A DNA stretch of 64,000 nt from Streptomyces kronopolitis (GTDB lineage: Bacteria > Actinomycetota > Actinomycetes > Streptomycetales > Streptomycetaceae), in contig NZ_BMND01000005.1 of the NCBI RefSeq assembly GCF_014646275.1, positions 236,376 to 300,375 of the forward strand, in the 5' to 3' direction. The position numbers and the translations under genes are program-made. Shown here in pieces: positions 15,755-25,208 of the stretch. The notes under the pieces are model-generated. The model ran no database searches. It was not told where the DNA came from and worked only from the letters and a program-made list of their open reading frames with translations. Each line of letters opens with the position of its first letter. Position 1 is the first letter of the stretch.

Positions 15755-16240
15755 TCAGCGCCAGGGCTCGGACACCGTGCGCAGGGTCGCGGCGGTGGCG
15801 ACCGCGGCGGTGACCGCTTCGTGGCCCTTGTCCTCGACGGATCCCTCGAGGCCGGCCCGGTCCAGCGCCTGCTGCTCGGTGTCGCAGGTCAGCACGCCGA
15901 AGCCGACCGGTACGCCGGTGTCCACCGCGACCTGGGTCAGGCCCTGGGTGACGCCCTGGCAGACGTAGTCGAAGTGCGGGGTGCCGCCCTTGATGACGAC
16001 GCCGAGGGCGACCACCGCGTCATAGCCCCGGCCGGCCAGGACCTTGGCGACGACCGGCAGCTCGAAGGCGCCCGGCACCCGCAGCAGCGTCGGCTCGTCG
16101 ATGCCCAGCTCGGTCAGGGCCCGCAGCGCGCCGTCGACCAGGCCGTCCATGATCCGCTCGTGCCATTGCGCCGCGATGACGGCCACCCGCAGGTCGCCAC
16201 AGTTCTTCACGGTCAGTTCGGGTGCGCCCTTGCCGCTCAC
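15755..16240 (-). CDS. ribH: 6,7-dimethyl-8-ribityllumazine synthase
   Basis: Condenses 5-amino-6-ribitylaminouracil with 3,4-dihydroxy-2-butanone 4-phosphate to lumazine, the penultimate riboflavin step. The 161-residue protein has [47 protein letters not shown] and [16 protein letters not shown], all family signatures, with the catalytic His in TPHFDYV. The GTG at 16240 follows GAGGAGAACC; reading further upstream would enter the intergenic space. It is last in the ribD-ribE-ribM-ribBA-ribH operon, 53 bases after ribBA. Confidence 0.96.
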   Translation of the reverse strand: MSGKGAPELTVKNCGDLRVAVIAAQWHERIMDGLVDGALRALTELGIDEPTLLRVPGAFELPVVAKVLAGRGYDAVVALGVVIKGGTPHFDYVCQGVTQGLTQVAVDTGVPVGFGVLTCDTEQQALDRAGLEGSVEDKGHEAVTAAVATAATLRTVSEPWR

Positions 16241-16293
16241 GGTTCTCCTCGTACGGGTGATGGGGTGGGTGGGGGTGGTGTGGTGCTGGGTGG

Positions 16294-17685
16294 TCAGTGG
16301 TTGTCGCAGGTGGTGGCGGTCACCGGGGGTGTGCCGTCGGGCGTGCCGGGGGCCGGGGCGTCGTGCGCGTCGCGGGGGCCCTGCCGGGAGGAGTCCGAGG
16401 ACTCCGGCGGGGACGGGGCCGCACCGCGCTCCAGCCAGGGCAGGTCGTGGCCCATCCGGTCCCGCTTGGTGCGCAGGTACCGCAGGTTGTGCTCGCCGGC
16501 CTGGACGGGCATCGGCTCGCGGCCGGTGACCCGCAGGCCGTGCCGCACCAGGGCGGCGGTCTTCTCGGGGTTGTTGGTCATCAGCCGCAGCGAGCGCACG
16601 CCCAGGTCCTGGAGCATCTGCGCGCCGGCGGCGTAGTCGCGGGAGTCGGCGGGCAGCCCCAGTTCGAGGTTGGCGTCGAGGGTGTCGCGGCCGCGCTCCT
16701 GGAGTTCGTAGGCGCGCAGCTTGGACAACAGGCCGATGCCGCGGCCCTCGTGGCCGCGGAGGTAGATCACCACGCCGCGTCCGACCTCGCTGACCCGCTG
16801 GAGCGAGGCCTCCAGCTGGGGGCCGCAGTCGCAGCGCAGCGAGTGGAAGACATCGCCGGTCAGGCACTCGGAGTGGACCCGGACCAGCACGTCCTCGCCC
16901 TCGCCGAGATCGCCGGCGACCAGCGCGATGTGCTCGACGCCGTCGACGGTGGAACGGTAGCCGTGCGCGGTGAACTCGCCGTGCGCGGTGGGCAGCCGGG
17001 TGGTGGCCTCGCGGCGCACGGTGGGCTCGGCGGACCGCCGGTAGGCGATCAGGTCCTCGATGGAGATGATCGACAGGCCGTGCTTGCGGGCGAACGGCAC
17101 GAGTTCGGGCAGCCGCAGCATCGTGCCGTCCTCGCCCGCGATCTCCACGATCGCGGCGGCCGGGCGCAGTCCGGCCAGCCGGGCGAGGTCGACGCCGGCC
17201 TCGGTGTGGCCGTCGCGGACCAGCACGCCGCCGGGCCGGGCGCGCAGCGGGAAGATGTGGCCGGGCCGGACGAAGTCGCCGGCCGCGGACTCGCCGGAGG
17301 CCAGCAGCCGCAGGGTGGTGGCGCGGTCGGCGGCGGAGATGCCGGTGGTCACGCCGTGCGCGGCGGTGGCGTCGACGGAGACGGTGAAGGCGGTCCGCAT
17401 CGACTCGGTGTTGTGCTCGACCATCTGCGGGAGTTCGAGGCGGTCCAGCTCCGGGCCCTCCATGGGGGCGCAGATCAGTCCGCGGCACTCGCTCATCATG
17501 AAGGCGACGATCTCGGGGGTGGCCTTCTCCGCGGCGAGCACGAGGTCGCCCTCGTTCTCGCGGTTCTCGTCGTCCACGACGACCACGGGCCGGCCGGCGG
17601 CGATATCGGCGACGGCCTGCTCGACGGGGTCGAGGGCCAGTGCCTCGCCGTCCTCGGTGTCGTACCAGCTCTGCAGTGCGGTCAT
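16294..17685 (-). CDS. ribBA: bifunctional DHBP synthase / GTP cyclohydrolase II
   Basis: Two riboflavin enzymes in one chain. Residues about 15-215 are 3,4-dihydroxy-2-butanone 4-phosphate synthase ([44 protein letters not shown]). Residues about 220-420 are GTP cyclohydrolase II with the zinc motif [19 protein letters not shown] and [20 protein letters not shown]. The last 40 residues are a low-complexity tail. Total 463 residues. The ATG at 17685 overlaps the ribM stop by 4 bases. It supplies both precursors of the lumazine step catalysed by RibH downstream. Confidence 0.96.
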   Translation of the reverse strand: MTALQSWYDTEDGEALALDPVEQAVADIAAGRPVVVVDDENRENEGDLVLAAEKATPEIVAFMMSECRGLICAPMEGPELDRLELPQMVEHNTESMRTAFTVSVDATAAHGVTTGISAADRATTLRLLASGESAAGDFVRPGHIFPLRARPGGVLVRDGHTEAGVDLARLAGLRPAAAIVEIAGEDGTMLRLPELVPFARKHGLSIISIEDLIAYRRSAEPTVRREATTRLPTAHGEFTAHGYRSTVDGVEHIALVAGDLGEGEDVLVRVHSECLTGDVFHSLRCDCGPQLEASLQRVSEVGRGVVIYLRGHEGRGIGLLSKLRAYELQERGRDTLDANLELGLPADSRDYAAGAQMLQDLGVRSLRLMTNNPEKTAALVRHGLRVTGREPMPVQAGEHNLRYLRTKRDRMGHDLPWLERGAAPSPPESSDSSRQGPRDAHDAPAPGTPDGTPPVTATTCDNH

Positions 17686-18335
17686 GCCGCTGCTCCTTCC
17701 AGGACGGTGCGATCGGCGGCGCGCGAGCGCAGCCACCAGTCGCGCATGCCCCACCCGACGAGGGCGAGATAGACGACGTAGACGAGGCCGGAGAAGGCGA
17801 GGCCGCTGCTGAAGGCGAGCGGGACGCCGACGACGTCGACCAGCAGCCAGGCGAACCAGAACTCGACCAGGCCGCGTGCCTGGGCGACCATCGCGGCGAG
17901 CGTGCCGACGAAGATGTAGGCGTCCGGCCAGGGGTTCCAGGACAGCTGCGGGATCAGGGTGAACAGGGTGCCGACGGCGGCGGTGCCCAGGGCGGTGCCG
18001 GCGAGCAGCACGGCGCGCTCGCGGCGGCCGGCGAAGCGCACGGCCACCGAGCCGTCCTGGGCCTGCCGGCGGCCGCGCTGCCACTGCCGCCAGCCCCACA
18101 ACGCCACCCCGATGACCAGGAGTTGCTTGCCGACGCCGCCGCTGAGGTGGGCGGAGGCGTAGGCGGCGACGAGGATGAGGCCGGAGAGGAACTGGGCGGG
18201 CCAGGTCCAGATCGAGCGCCGCCAGCCGAGCGCCAGGGCGGCCAGGCCGATGGTGTTGCCGATCATGTCCGACCAGATGACGTGCTGGCCGAAGGCGGTG
18301 AAGGCCTCGCCGTTCAGCGCGTCCAGGGCGCTCAC
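17682..18335 (-). CDS. ribM: PnuC-family riboflavin transporter
   Basis: A 217-residue membrane protein of the PnuC family with about seven helices and the family motif [18 protein letters not shown]. PnuC itself carries nicotinamide riboside, but members inside actinobacterial rib operons (RibM) transport riboflavin and analogues such as roseoflavin. Its place between ribE and ribBA, with 4-base overlaps at both ends, and the FMN riboswitch ahead of the operon, make riboflavin the likely substrate here (inference from context). Confidence 0.8.
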   Translation of the reverse strand: MSALDALNGEAFTAFGQHVIWSDMIGNTIGLAALALGWRRSIWTWPAQFLSGLILVAAYASAHLSGGVGKQLLVIGVALWGWRQWQRGRRQAQDGSVAVRFAGRRERAVLLAGTALGTAAVGTLFTLIPQLSWNPWPDAYIFVGTLAAMVAQARGLVEFWFAWLLVDVVGVPLAFSSGLAFSGLVYVVYLALVGWGMRDWWLRSRAADRTVLEGAAA

Positions 18336-18976
18336 CGGTCCATCTCCTTGATCTCGTCGAGGTCGGTGCGGTCGCCGGCGGCCACGGCGCCGCGGCCCAG
18401 CAGCCGCTCGACGTACTTGGCCAGGACGTCGACCTCCAGGTTGACGGGGTCGCCGGCCTTCTTCAGGCCCAGGGTCGTCAGGGCGAGGGTGGTGGGGATG
18501 AGGCTGATGGTGAAGTAGTCGTCCGCGGCGTCGACCACGGTCAGGCTGACGCCGTCGACGGTGATGGAGCCCTTCTCGACGACATAGCGGGACAGCGCGG
18601 CGGGCAGCGCGACCTTGACGATCTCCCAGTGTTCGCCGGGGATGCGCTCGACGAGGGTGCCGGTGCCGTCGACATGGCCCTGGACGAGGTGGCCGCCGAG
18701 CCGTCCGCCGAGCGCCATGGGGCGCTCCAGGTTGACCCGCGAGCCGGCGGCCAGCGCGCCGAGGCTGGAGCGGTTGAGCGTCTCGGCCATCACATCGGCG
18801 GTGAATTCGCCGTCGGCGGTGTCCACGACGGTCAGGCAGACGCCGTTGACGGCGATCGAGTCGCCGTGCTTGGCGCCCTCGGTGACGAGGGGGCCGCGCA
18901 GTCGGAAGCGGGAGGCGTCGCCGAGGTCTTCCACGGCGACGACCTCGCCCAGCTCTTCGACAATTCCGGTGAACAC
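18332..18976 (-). CDS. ribE: riboflavin synthase (alpha chain)
   Basis: Dismutates two lumazine molecules to riboflavin. The 214-residue protein is the usual tandem of two lumazine-binding barrels: [17 protein letters not shown] with [20 protein letters not shown], then [10 protein letters not shown] with [20 protein letters not shown]. The GTG start lies one base after the ribD stop and uses the GAGGAGAA inside the ribD end, so the two are translationally coupled. Named ribC or ribB in some actinobacteria. Confidence 0.95.
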   Translation of the reverse strand: MFTGIVEELGEVVAVEDLGDASRFRLRGPLVTEGAKHGDSIAVNGVCLTVVDTADGEFTADVMAETLNRSSLGALAAGSRVNLERPMALGGRLGGHLVQGHVDGTGTLVERIPGEHWEIVKVALPAALSRYVVEKGSITVDGVSLTVVDAADDYFTISLIPTTLALTTLGLKKAGDPVNLEVDVLAKYVERLLGRGAVAAGDRTDLDEIKEMDR

Positions 18977-18977
18977 G

Positions 18978-20105
18978 TCAGTTCTCCTCGTGGAGGGCGG
19001 GGTGGACGGGCGCGGCGGTGACGCGCAGATCGGGGCCGAGCCGTTCGGTGCCGGTCACATCGAGCCGCAACGCCTGGGTGAGAGTGGTGATTCCGGCGTC
19101 CCCGAGGACGGCCGGTCCGGCGCCGAGCAGCACCGGTGCCAGATAGCCGACGACCTTGTCGACGGCCCGGGCGGCGAGGAAGGCCCCGGCGAGGGTGGGC
19201 CCGCCCTCCAGCAGGACGGAGCGCACCTCGCGTGCGTACAGGGCCTGGAGCAGGGCGGGGAGGTGCAGTCCGCGGCCGTCGGCGGCGCGCGGCAGCCGGA
19301 GGATCGGGGCGAGGCCGTCGAGGTGGCCGGTGTCGGCGTCCTCGGCGACCGCGATGAGGGTGGGGGCGGTGCCGTCCAGGACGCGGGCGCCGGCCTTGAC
19401 GGCGGTGGCGCCGGAGTCGACGACGACCCGCAGCGGCTGGCTGATCTCGTCGTCGGCGAGCCCGCTGATCCGCGCGCCGAGCTGCGGGTCGTCGACGCGG
19501 GCGGTGCCGGAGCCGACGATCACGGCGTCGGCGGCGGCGCGCAGCCGGTGCACATCGGCGCGCGACTCGGGCGAGGTGATCCAGCGGCTGGTGCCGTCGG
19601 CGGCGGCCACCCGGCCGTCGAGGGTGGCGGCGTACTTCCACAGCACGAAGGGGCGGCGGCGCAGCACGGCGGTCAGCCAGGCCTCGTTGCCGGCGGCGGC
19701 CTCGTCGGCGAGCAGTCCGCCCTCGACGTCGAGGCCGGCCGCGGCCAGGGTGGCGGCGCCGCCGGTGGCGGTCGGGTCGGGGTCGGCGACGGCGTAGACG
19801 ACGCGGGCGATCCCGGCGTCGATCAGCGCCCGGGCGCAGGGGCCGGTGCGGCCGGTGTGGTTGCAGGGTTCGAGGGTGACCAGTGCGGTGCCGCCCCGGG
19901 CCCGCTCGCCCGCGGCGCGCAGGGCGTGGACCTCGGCGTGCGGCCCGCCGGCCCGGCGGTGCCAGCCCTCGCCCGCCGTACGGCCCGCGGAGTCCAGGAC
20001 GACGCAGCCGACCACGGGGTTGGGGCTGGTGTGCCCGAGTCCGCGCGCGGCGAGCTCGATGGCTCGGCGCATCGCCGCGGTCTCGACGGGGGCTGCGGTG
20101 GCCAC
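18978..20105 (-). CDS. ribD: bifunctional riboflavin deaminase/reductase
   Basis: Deaminates the pyrimidine intermediate and reduces its ribosyl side chain. Residues about 5-145 are a cytidine-deaminase-like domain with zinc ligands in HAEVHAL and PCNHTGRTGPC; the rest is a dihydrofolate-reductase-like domain (KYAATLDGRVAAADGTSRWI, VLLEGGPTLAGAFL). I chose the GTG at 20105, which follows AGGAGG by 5 bases; an ATG six codons earlier would place that site inside the gene. 375 residues, first gene of the operon, 155 bases below the FMN riboswitch. Confidence 0.93.
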   Translation of the reverse strand: MATAAPVETAAMRRAIELAARGLGHTSPNPVVGCVVLDSAGRTAGEGWHRRAGGPHAEVHALRAAGERARGGTALVTLEPCNHTGRTGPCARALIDAGIARVVYAVADPDPTATGGAATLAAAGLDVEGGLLADEAAAGNEAWLTAVLRRRPFVLWKYAATLDGRVAAADGTSRWITSPESRADVHRLRAAADAVIVGSGTARVDDPQLGARISGLADDEISQPLRVVVDSGATAVKAGARVLDGTAPTLIAVAEDADTGHLDGLAPILRLPRAADGRGLHLPALLQALYAREVRSVLLEGGPTLAGAFLAARAVDKVVGYLAPVLLGAGPAVLGDAGITTLTQALRLDVTGTERLGPDLRVTAAPVHPALHEEN

Positions 20106-20260
20106 CGGGTCCTCCTGCCTCATCGGGCACGGACTCCGGGGCTGTCTGGACGACAGAAGCGGAAACGACGCCACGGCGACACCGCGCCGGATATGCACGA
20201 CCGTCCGGGAAAAAATGACCGGACGCGCCGTCGACGGCGGTGTACCGAAACTCGCCCGCC

Positions 20261-20387
20261 GCGCACTGCCTCCCATCCGGACTTTCACCGTCGGTGCAGG
20301 AATTTCACCTGCTCAACCGGCCGCTGGCTGCGGACGGGTCGCGGACTGTTACCGCCGGTTCGGAATTACACCGACCCCGGAGTGCGC
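20261..20387 (-). promoter_or_regulatory. FMN riboswitch (RFN element)
   Basis: On the minus strand the conserved blocks appear in order: P1 arm gcgcact, GGGGTCGGTGTAATTCCGA, ACCGGCGGTAACAGTCCGCG, a variable arm, CCGGTTGAGCAGGTGAAATT, ACGGTGAAAGTCCGGATGGG, then agtgcgc closing P1. Downstream lies a self-complementary cgccgtcgacggcg with a T-run about 15 bases on (minus strand), a possible terminator arm of the expression platform. FMN should lower expression of the ribD operon. Confidence 0.97.
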
Positions 20388-20562
20388 TGCTGCTCTTATG
20401 TCAGTACAGCTTCAGTCTGCCATGCCCCGTCGTCGCCCATGCGGGCGAAGCCCTGTGGGCTGCCTCACAACGCTCGGCGCGCCGCCTGTCACGGAGCGCA
20501 CTCGTGTTCCGTCATAACGGGACAGCACATGTCCCCTTCTCTCCTGCGAGGACTGATCCGCG

Positions 20563-21351
20563 ATGGCGACAATTCTGGTGACCGGCGGCACGGGCACACT
20601 CGGGCAGGTCCTGGTCGACCGGCTGCTCGGCGACGGGCACGACGTCCGGTCGCTGAGCAGGCGGCCGCACACCGGCGCGGGGCGGCCGCGGCCGCGCTCG
20701 CACGCGGTCGATCTGCGCGACGGCACGGGGCTGGCCGACGCGGTGGCGGGCGCGGACACCATCGTGCACTGCGCCTCGTCGCCGGCCGGCGGGGACACGG
20801 AGGCGGCCGGGCGGCTCGTCCGGGCCGCGCGGGCGGCGGGGGTCGGGCATCTGGTGTACATCTCGATCGTCGGGGTGGACCGCGTCCCGTTCGGCTACTA
20901 CCGCACCAAGCTGGCCGTCGAGCGGCTGATCGAGGACTCCGGCCTCGGCTGGACGGTGCTGCGGACGACGCAGTTCCACCATCTCGTGCTCGGGGTGATC
21001 AAGGCGGGCGCCCGGTCGCCGGTGCTGCCGGTGCCGACGGGCGTGCGGGTGCAGCCGGTCGAGGTGCGCGAAGTGGCGGACCGGCTGGCCGGGTTGGCGG
21101 CCGGCGCACCGGCGGGCCGGGTCACGGACCTGGGCGGGCCGGAGGTGCTGGAAGCCGGGGACCTGGTGCGGACCACGCTGCGGGCGGGCGGGCGCCGCCG
21201 GCTGCTGGTGCCGCTGTGGCTGCCGGGCGCCAGTGGTGCGGCGCTGCGGCGGGGCGAGAACCTCACCCCGCAACACGCCGACGGGCGGCGGACCTACGCC
21301 GAGTTCCTCGCGGCACGCACGGGCGGGGGTGCCGTCCGGAACGGCGGGTGA
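20563..21351 (+). CDS. NmrA-like NAD(P)-binding reductase
   Basis: A 262-residue atypical short-chain dehydrogenase. It has the N-terminal nucleotide-binding TILVTGGTGTLGQVLVDRLL, then IVHCASSP, LVYISIVGVDRVPFGYYRTK with the Y-x-x-x-K pair, and WTVLRTTQFHHLV, the pattern of NmrA/quinone-oxidoreductase-like proteins in which the catalytic Ser is often lost. Substrate unknown. GAGGA precedes the ATG. It is divergent from the rib operon and is followed 52 bases on by the broken MFS gene. Confidence 0.82.
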   Translation: MATILVTGGTGTLGQVLVDRLLGDGHDVRSLSRRPHTGAGRPRPRSHAVDLRDGTGLADAVAGADTIVHCASSPAGGDTEAAGRLVRAARAAGVGHLVYISIVGVDRVPFGYYRTKLAVERLIEDSGLGWTVLRTTQFHHLVLGVIKAGARSPVLPVPTGVRVQPVEVREVADRLAGLAAGAPAGRVTDLGGPEVLEAGDLVRTTLRAGGRRRLLVPLWLPGASGAALRRGENLTPQHADGRRTYAEFLAARTGGGAVRNGG

Positions 21352-21403
21352 CGGTCCGTCCGGCGGGTGACGGTCCGTCCGGGGCGCGGATACCTTACCG
21401 TCC

Positions 21404-22630
21404 ATGGCCGCCACCCCTCCGCCCGAGCACGGCCGCCCGCCCGGCGGACCGCGCCGCGCGCGCCGGGCCGTCGCGCTGGTGTTCCTCGTCCACGGCGCGG
21501 TCACCGGCAGCTTCGCCACCCGTATCCCCTGGATCCAGGAGCACACCGGTCTCGCTCCCGGGCGGCTCGGCCTGGCCCTCGCCTTCCCCGCGATCGGCGC
21601 CGCCCTGGCGATGCCGCTGGCCGGCCGGATCAGCCACCGCTTCGGGGCCCGTACGGCGCTGCGCGGTCTGCTCGCGCTGTGGACGCTGTCGGTGGCGCTG
21701 CCCGCCCTCGCCCCCGGCCCGTCCGCGCTGTGCCCGGCGCTGCTGGTGTACGGCGCGGCCTCGGGGATGGCGGACGTGGCGATGAACGCCCTGGGGGTGG
21801 AGACCGAGGACCTGCTCGGCCGGCCGATCATGTCGGGGCTGCACGGCATGTGGAGCGTCGGCGCGCTGCTCGGTTCGGCGGCCGGCACCGTCGCCGCGCA
21901 CGCCGGGTGGGACGCCCGGCTCCATCTGACCGGTGCCGCAGTCGTCCTGACCGCCTCCGGCGCGCTCGCCTGCCGGGGAGTACTGGATCCGCGCAGCTCC
22001 CCCGGTGCGCATCCGCCGCCGCGCTTCGCGCTGCCGCCGCGCTCGGCGCTGGCCATCGGGGCCATCGGGTTCTGCGCGGTGTTCGCGGAGGGCGTCGGGC
22101 TGGACTAGTCGGCGGTCTACCTGCGCGACCGGCTGGGCACCAACGCCGGGTTGGCGGCCGCCTCGACCACCGCCTTCGCCTGCACGATGGCCGCCGCGCG
22201 GCTGGTGGGCGACAGGGTGGTGGCCCGCTTCGGTCCGGTGCGGACGGTGCGGGCCGGCGGGGTGCTGGCGTCGGCCGGCGGTCTGCTGATCGTCGCGGCC
22301 GGGCATCCGGCCCTGGCGCTGGGCGGTTTCGGGCTGCTGGGCCTGGGCATCGCGGTGGTGGTGCCGCTGGCGTTCGCGGCCGCCGGGCGCAGCGGTCCCG
22401 CGCCCGGCCAGGCCATCGCGGGCGTCGCCACCCTCACCTACACCTCCGGACTGATCGCCCCGTCCGCGATCGGCGGCATCGCCCAGGCGACCTCGCTGAC
22501 GATGTCGTTCGTGCTGGTCACGGCGCTGGCCTGTGGGCTGGTGCCGGGGGCGCGGGTGCTGCGGGTGCCGCGCCGGGCGGCGTCCGGCAGCAGCCCCCGC
22601 GCGGTGGCCGGCGGGCGGGAGCGGCCCTGA
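21404..22630 (+). pseudogene. MFS transporter interrupted by an in-frame TAG
   Basis: One frame of 408 codons encodes a 12-helix MFS protein of the YfkF/fucose-permease-like type (RIPWIQEHTGLAPGRLGLAL, MNALGVETEDLLGRPIMSGL with HGMWSVGALLG). At 22106-22108 the frame reads GVGLD-TAG-SAVYLRDRLG; relatives have Trp there (G-x-D-W-S-A-V-Y-L), so a TGG-to-TAG change is likely. The frame and coding character continue without a break to TGA at 22630. Either a recent nonsense mutation, a sequencing error, or rare readthrough. The codons on both sides are not visibly decayed. Confidence 0.8.
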
Positions 22631-22644
22631 GCGCCGGGCCGCCA

Positions 22645-22667
22645 CGCCACCGCTGCGGCCGGTGGCG
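22645..22667. terminator. hairpin between convergent MFS and thioesterase genes
   Basis: Perfect 8-base arms cgccaccg and cggtggcg around a 7-base loop, 15 bases after the MFS stop and 45 bases past the end of the thioesterase gene. It could end transcripts from either side. No T-run is present, as is usual in Streptomyces. Confidence 0.45.
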
Positions 22668-22711
22668 CGAGGCCGTCCCGGCCGGGTGACGCGGGGCCCG
22701 CCGCGGCCGGT

Positions 22712-23200
22712 TCAGGCCGCGTCCGCCTCCGCGTCCTCCGCCGCCTCCGCCGGCCGGAGCAGGTCGGCGGCGACCGCGCGGGCCCGGTCGGACCAGGGGG
22801 TGGGCCGCAGCGTCTGCGCGTCGACGCGGACCAGGACGCGGTGGCCCCGGGCGTGGGTCTCGGCACCGTCGGCCGAGCAGAGCCGGAAGCCGTAGGTGAG
22901 GCCGGTGCGGCCGAGGCGTTCGACCCACAGATGCGCCGCATAGCGGCCGGGCCGGGTGACCGGGCGCTCGTAGGAGACCCGCATCTCCTTGATGACGTTG
23001 CACATGTCCCCCGCGGCGGCCCAGTCGCCGTCGAAGCCGAAGCCCCGGCCGTGCCAGTACTCCGCCCAGGCGCGCTCGACCAGCAGCGGGTAGCGGGAGT
23101 TGTGGAGCATGCCGAGCGCGTCGAGGTCGTCGAAGTGGACGGTGACGGGGACCAGTTCGCCGTACGGGACGGTGGGGACCTGGAGGGGTTCGACGCTCAC
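22712..23200 (-). CDS. acyl-CoA thioesterase, hotdog fold
   Basis: A 162-residue 4HBT-type protein with the family motif DDLDALGMLHNSRYPLLVER near the N-terminus (Asp and His of the catalytic loop) and beta-strand RPGRYAAHLWVERLGRTGL. Expected to hydrolyse acyl-CoA thioesters in the cytosol; substrate chain unknown. The GTG at 23200 follows AGGAGC. The end is Ala/Glu-rich and disordered. Convergent with the MFS pseudogene. Confidence 0.85.
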   Translation of the reverse strand: MSVEPLQVPTVPYGELVPVTVHFDDLDALGMLHNSRYPLLVERAWAEYWHGRGFGFDGDWAAAGDMCNVIKEMRVSYERPVTRPGRYAAHLWVERLGRTGLTYGFRLCSADGAETHARGHRVLVRVDAQTLRPTPWSDRARAVAADLLRPAEAAEDAEADAA

Positions 23201-23529
23201 GGGTGGTGCTCCTGGGTGTTGGCGCGCTTGCCGGCGCTGTAGAGGTGGAGGGTTCTGTAGGGCCCGTTGGGGCCAGTGGGGCCCTTGGGCTCAGTGGGTT
23301 CCTCGGTGAGGGACCGCAGCCATCGTAAGCGGACGCTTAGCACACGCGACGCGCCGGGCCCCCGGTGCTCGGCGGCCACGGCACACCGCCCCCGCACCGC
23401 CCGGGGAACGGGCGGGCGTTCCACTTCCTCCCTGGGACGGCTGGGACACATCATCGTGTGCGCGGTCGGAAACGCTGAGTGACGCAGGGGCACGCTCCGG
23501 TGCACCGCACGTCACTCGAGGAGAATCCG
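23201..23529. other. intergenic region with Gly-Pro-rich minus-strand frame
   Basis: No firm gene. The part at 23255-23305 is built from near-repeats of GGGCC(C/A)NTGGG, which on the minus strand reads EPTEPKGPTGPNGPYRTLHL and ends in a TGA that overlaps the thioesterase GTG. No good start or ribosome site was found for it. The right part holds the promoter region of the SH3-domain gene. Confidence 0.4.
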
Positions 23530-23907
23530 ATGAACCGACGCATGCTGCGCAACGCCGTCGTCACCGCGGTCGCCGCCTTCGCCATGGTCCCGGCGGTGGC
23601 GGTCGCCGACTCCTGTCCGCACCCCGCGTACCTCGGCACGGCGGCGACGAGTCATTCCCATGTGCACGGCCGCGCGGTGACCCCGAACGGGATGGCGCTG
23701 AACGTCCGTTCCGGCCCGGGCATGGGATACCGCGTGGTCGGCACGGTGCGCAACGGCAGCGTCCGGGGCCTGGTGTGCAAGACCAACGGCAGCCGGGTGC
23801 AGGGCACCACGCGCTGGTACAAGCTCCGGCACCACCGCGGCTATGTCTCCGCGCACTACGTCCGCGCCTTCCGCGCCCTGCCGTGGTGCCGGGTGACCAA
23901 CGGCTGA
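23530..23907 (+). CDS. secreted SH3-domain protein
   Basis: A 125-residue exported protein: signal peptide MNRRMLRNAVVTAVAAFAMV (cleavage likely near AVAVADS), then one bacterial SH3 domain (about 50-115) with NGMALNVRSGPGMGYRVVG, the start typical of cell-wall-binding SH3b domains, and the end WYKLRHHRGYVSAHYVRAF. Four Cys may form disulfides. Probably binds peptidoglycan. The ATG at 23530 follows CGAGGAGAATCCG; the in-frame start at 23479 would bury the signal peptide. Next is an exported protein gene 114 bases on. Confidence 0.85.
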   Translation: MNRRMLRNAVVTAVAAFAMVPAVAVADSCPHPAYLGTAATSHSHVHGRAVTPNGMALNVRSGPGMGYRVVGTVRNGSVRGLVCKTNGSRVQGTTRWYKLRHHRGYVSAHYVRAFRALPWCRVTNG

Positions 23908-24021
23908 CACCGCCGTCCGCAGTGACCCCGGGATGAGGTGACCCGGGAACGACCCGTGGCTGCCCGCCCGTTCGGCATCGCGAGCGGGCGGGCAGCCGGT
24001 CCGAACCTCTTGGAGCGCTTG

Positions 24022-25053
24022 ATGGTCACACACATGCAGGGACCGCGACCGGGACGCCGGGCGGTGCTCGCGCTCGGCGCGGGCGCGGTGGCCGCCGCCC
24101 TCGCACCGGCGCAGTGGGCGGGGGCGGCGCAGTGGGCGGGGGCCGCGCGGGCGCCGGACCGGAGGCTGCCCGCGCTGTCGGCGCCGGGCCGGCAGTTCTT
24201 CGCCGGGCGGCTGCGGCACAGCACGGTGATCCAGTCCTTCGCGATCGACGAACGGCACGGCCACCTCTACGCGCTGCAGGTGGTGGCGGGCGGCGTCCGG
24301 CTGCCGGGCGAGACGGCGGCGCTCTCGCACGCGGAGCGCGCGCGGCGCGGCGATCTGTGCCTGAACCGGCTCACCCTGGGCGGCGCCGACGCCGGTCACA
24401 TGTATCTGAAGGGGTTCGGCCACGGCGGCTCGATCGGGCTGGAGGAGTCCGCGGGCGCCGTCACGGTGTGGACGGAGTGGGACGCCCACCCGTCGTCCGG
24501 CTACGGGCGCGGGGTGTGCCGCTTCCGCTTCGCCTCCGGCCAGGTGCTGGAGCGCGGCAGCCACGCGCTCGGCACGTACCGCCCCGTCCCCGGCTCCACC
24601 AGCAATTTCCCGGCCCTGGACGTGGCCCACCGCCAACTGCTGCTGCGCTACAAGCGGGAGGGCATACCCCGCTTCGCCCTGTACGGCCTGGACGAGTTCC
24701 GCAACGGCTGGTTCGCCCCGCTGGCCGACTTCGCGCAGCCCGGCGCCGGACTGGGACTGCCCTTCCAGGGCATGGCCCTGTACGGCGACTACGCCTACCA
24801 GATCCTCGGCAGCGGGTACGGCGCGGGCAATCCGGCGTCCGCGGGCGGCAACACCCGGCTGTACCGCATGGATCTGCGGTCCGGGCTGGTGGTGTGGCAG
24901 CAGCTGGACCGCACGGCGCCGGGTCTCACACCGCGGGAGCCGGAGGGACTGGCGGTGCTGGCGGGCAGCGGCGCGCCGCGGCTGTGCCTGGGGTTCACCG
25001 AGGGTCCGGCCGGCAAGCGCACCTTCCGCTTGTATGACAAAGCGTTGAGCTGA
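24022..25053 (+). CDS. exported protein annotated in relatives as teichoic acid biosynthesis protein C
   Basis: A 343-residue protein with a Tat-type signal (GPRPGRRAVLALGAGAVAAA) and an Ala/Gln repeat AQWAGAAQWAGAA just after it. The mature part (IQSFAIDERHGHLYALQVV, KGFGHGGSIGLEESAG, EPEGLAVLAG) matches a Streptomyces family carrying the TagC-type label and looks like a beta-propeller. The label comes from weak similarity; no enzyme motif is evident, and a role at the cell surface is all I would infer. The chosen ATG follows TTGGAGCG; another in-frame ATG lies at 24034. Confidence 0.7.
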   Translation: MVTHMQGPRPGRRAVLALGAGAVAAALAPAQWAGAAQWAGAARAPDRRLPALSAPGRQFFAGRLRHSTVIQSFAIDERHGHLYALQVVAGGVRLPGETAALSHAERARRGDLCLNRLTLGGADAGHMYLKGFGHGGSIGLEESAGAVTVWTEWDAHPSSGYGRGVCRFRFASGQVLERGSHALGTYRPVPGSTSNFPALDVAHRQLLLRYKREGIPRFALYGLDEFRNGWFAPLADFAQPGAGLGLPFQGMALYGDYAYQILGSGYGAGNPASAGGNTRLYRMDLRSGLVVWQQLDRTAPGLTPREPEGLAVLAGSGAPRLCLGFTEGPAGKRTFRLYDKALS

Positions 25054-25208
25054 CATGTGGTGTTCGGTGTGTAGGGGGTGTCACCCGCCGCAACGCGTGG
25101 GTACACATTCCGCCATCCGGGAGGAAACAGACACCGCCCCGGGCCGCCGGACCGGGCCGCCGAAGCGACCACCCCCGAGCGGAGGCGGGGTGGTGAGGGG
25201 AGGCGTCC

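Noticed and set aside
16297..17772. Long open frame on the plus strand opposite ribBA
   Set aside because: High-GC shadow of a certain gene; its sequence is low-complexity Gly/Ala/Arg and matches no family. The same holds for the frames opposite the hemolysin pair, the LAL genes and the amine oxidase.
5746..22108. Genetic recoding of TAG as a sense codon
   Set aside because: Only three cases, in one clearly decayed and one otherwise intact gene; both sense codons differ (Gln, Trp), each is one mutation from TAG, and no suppressor tRNA or downstream element is visible. Kept only as a point to check.
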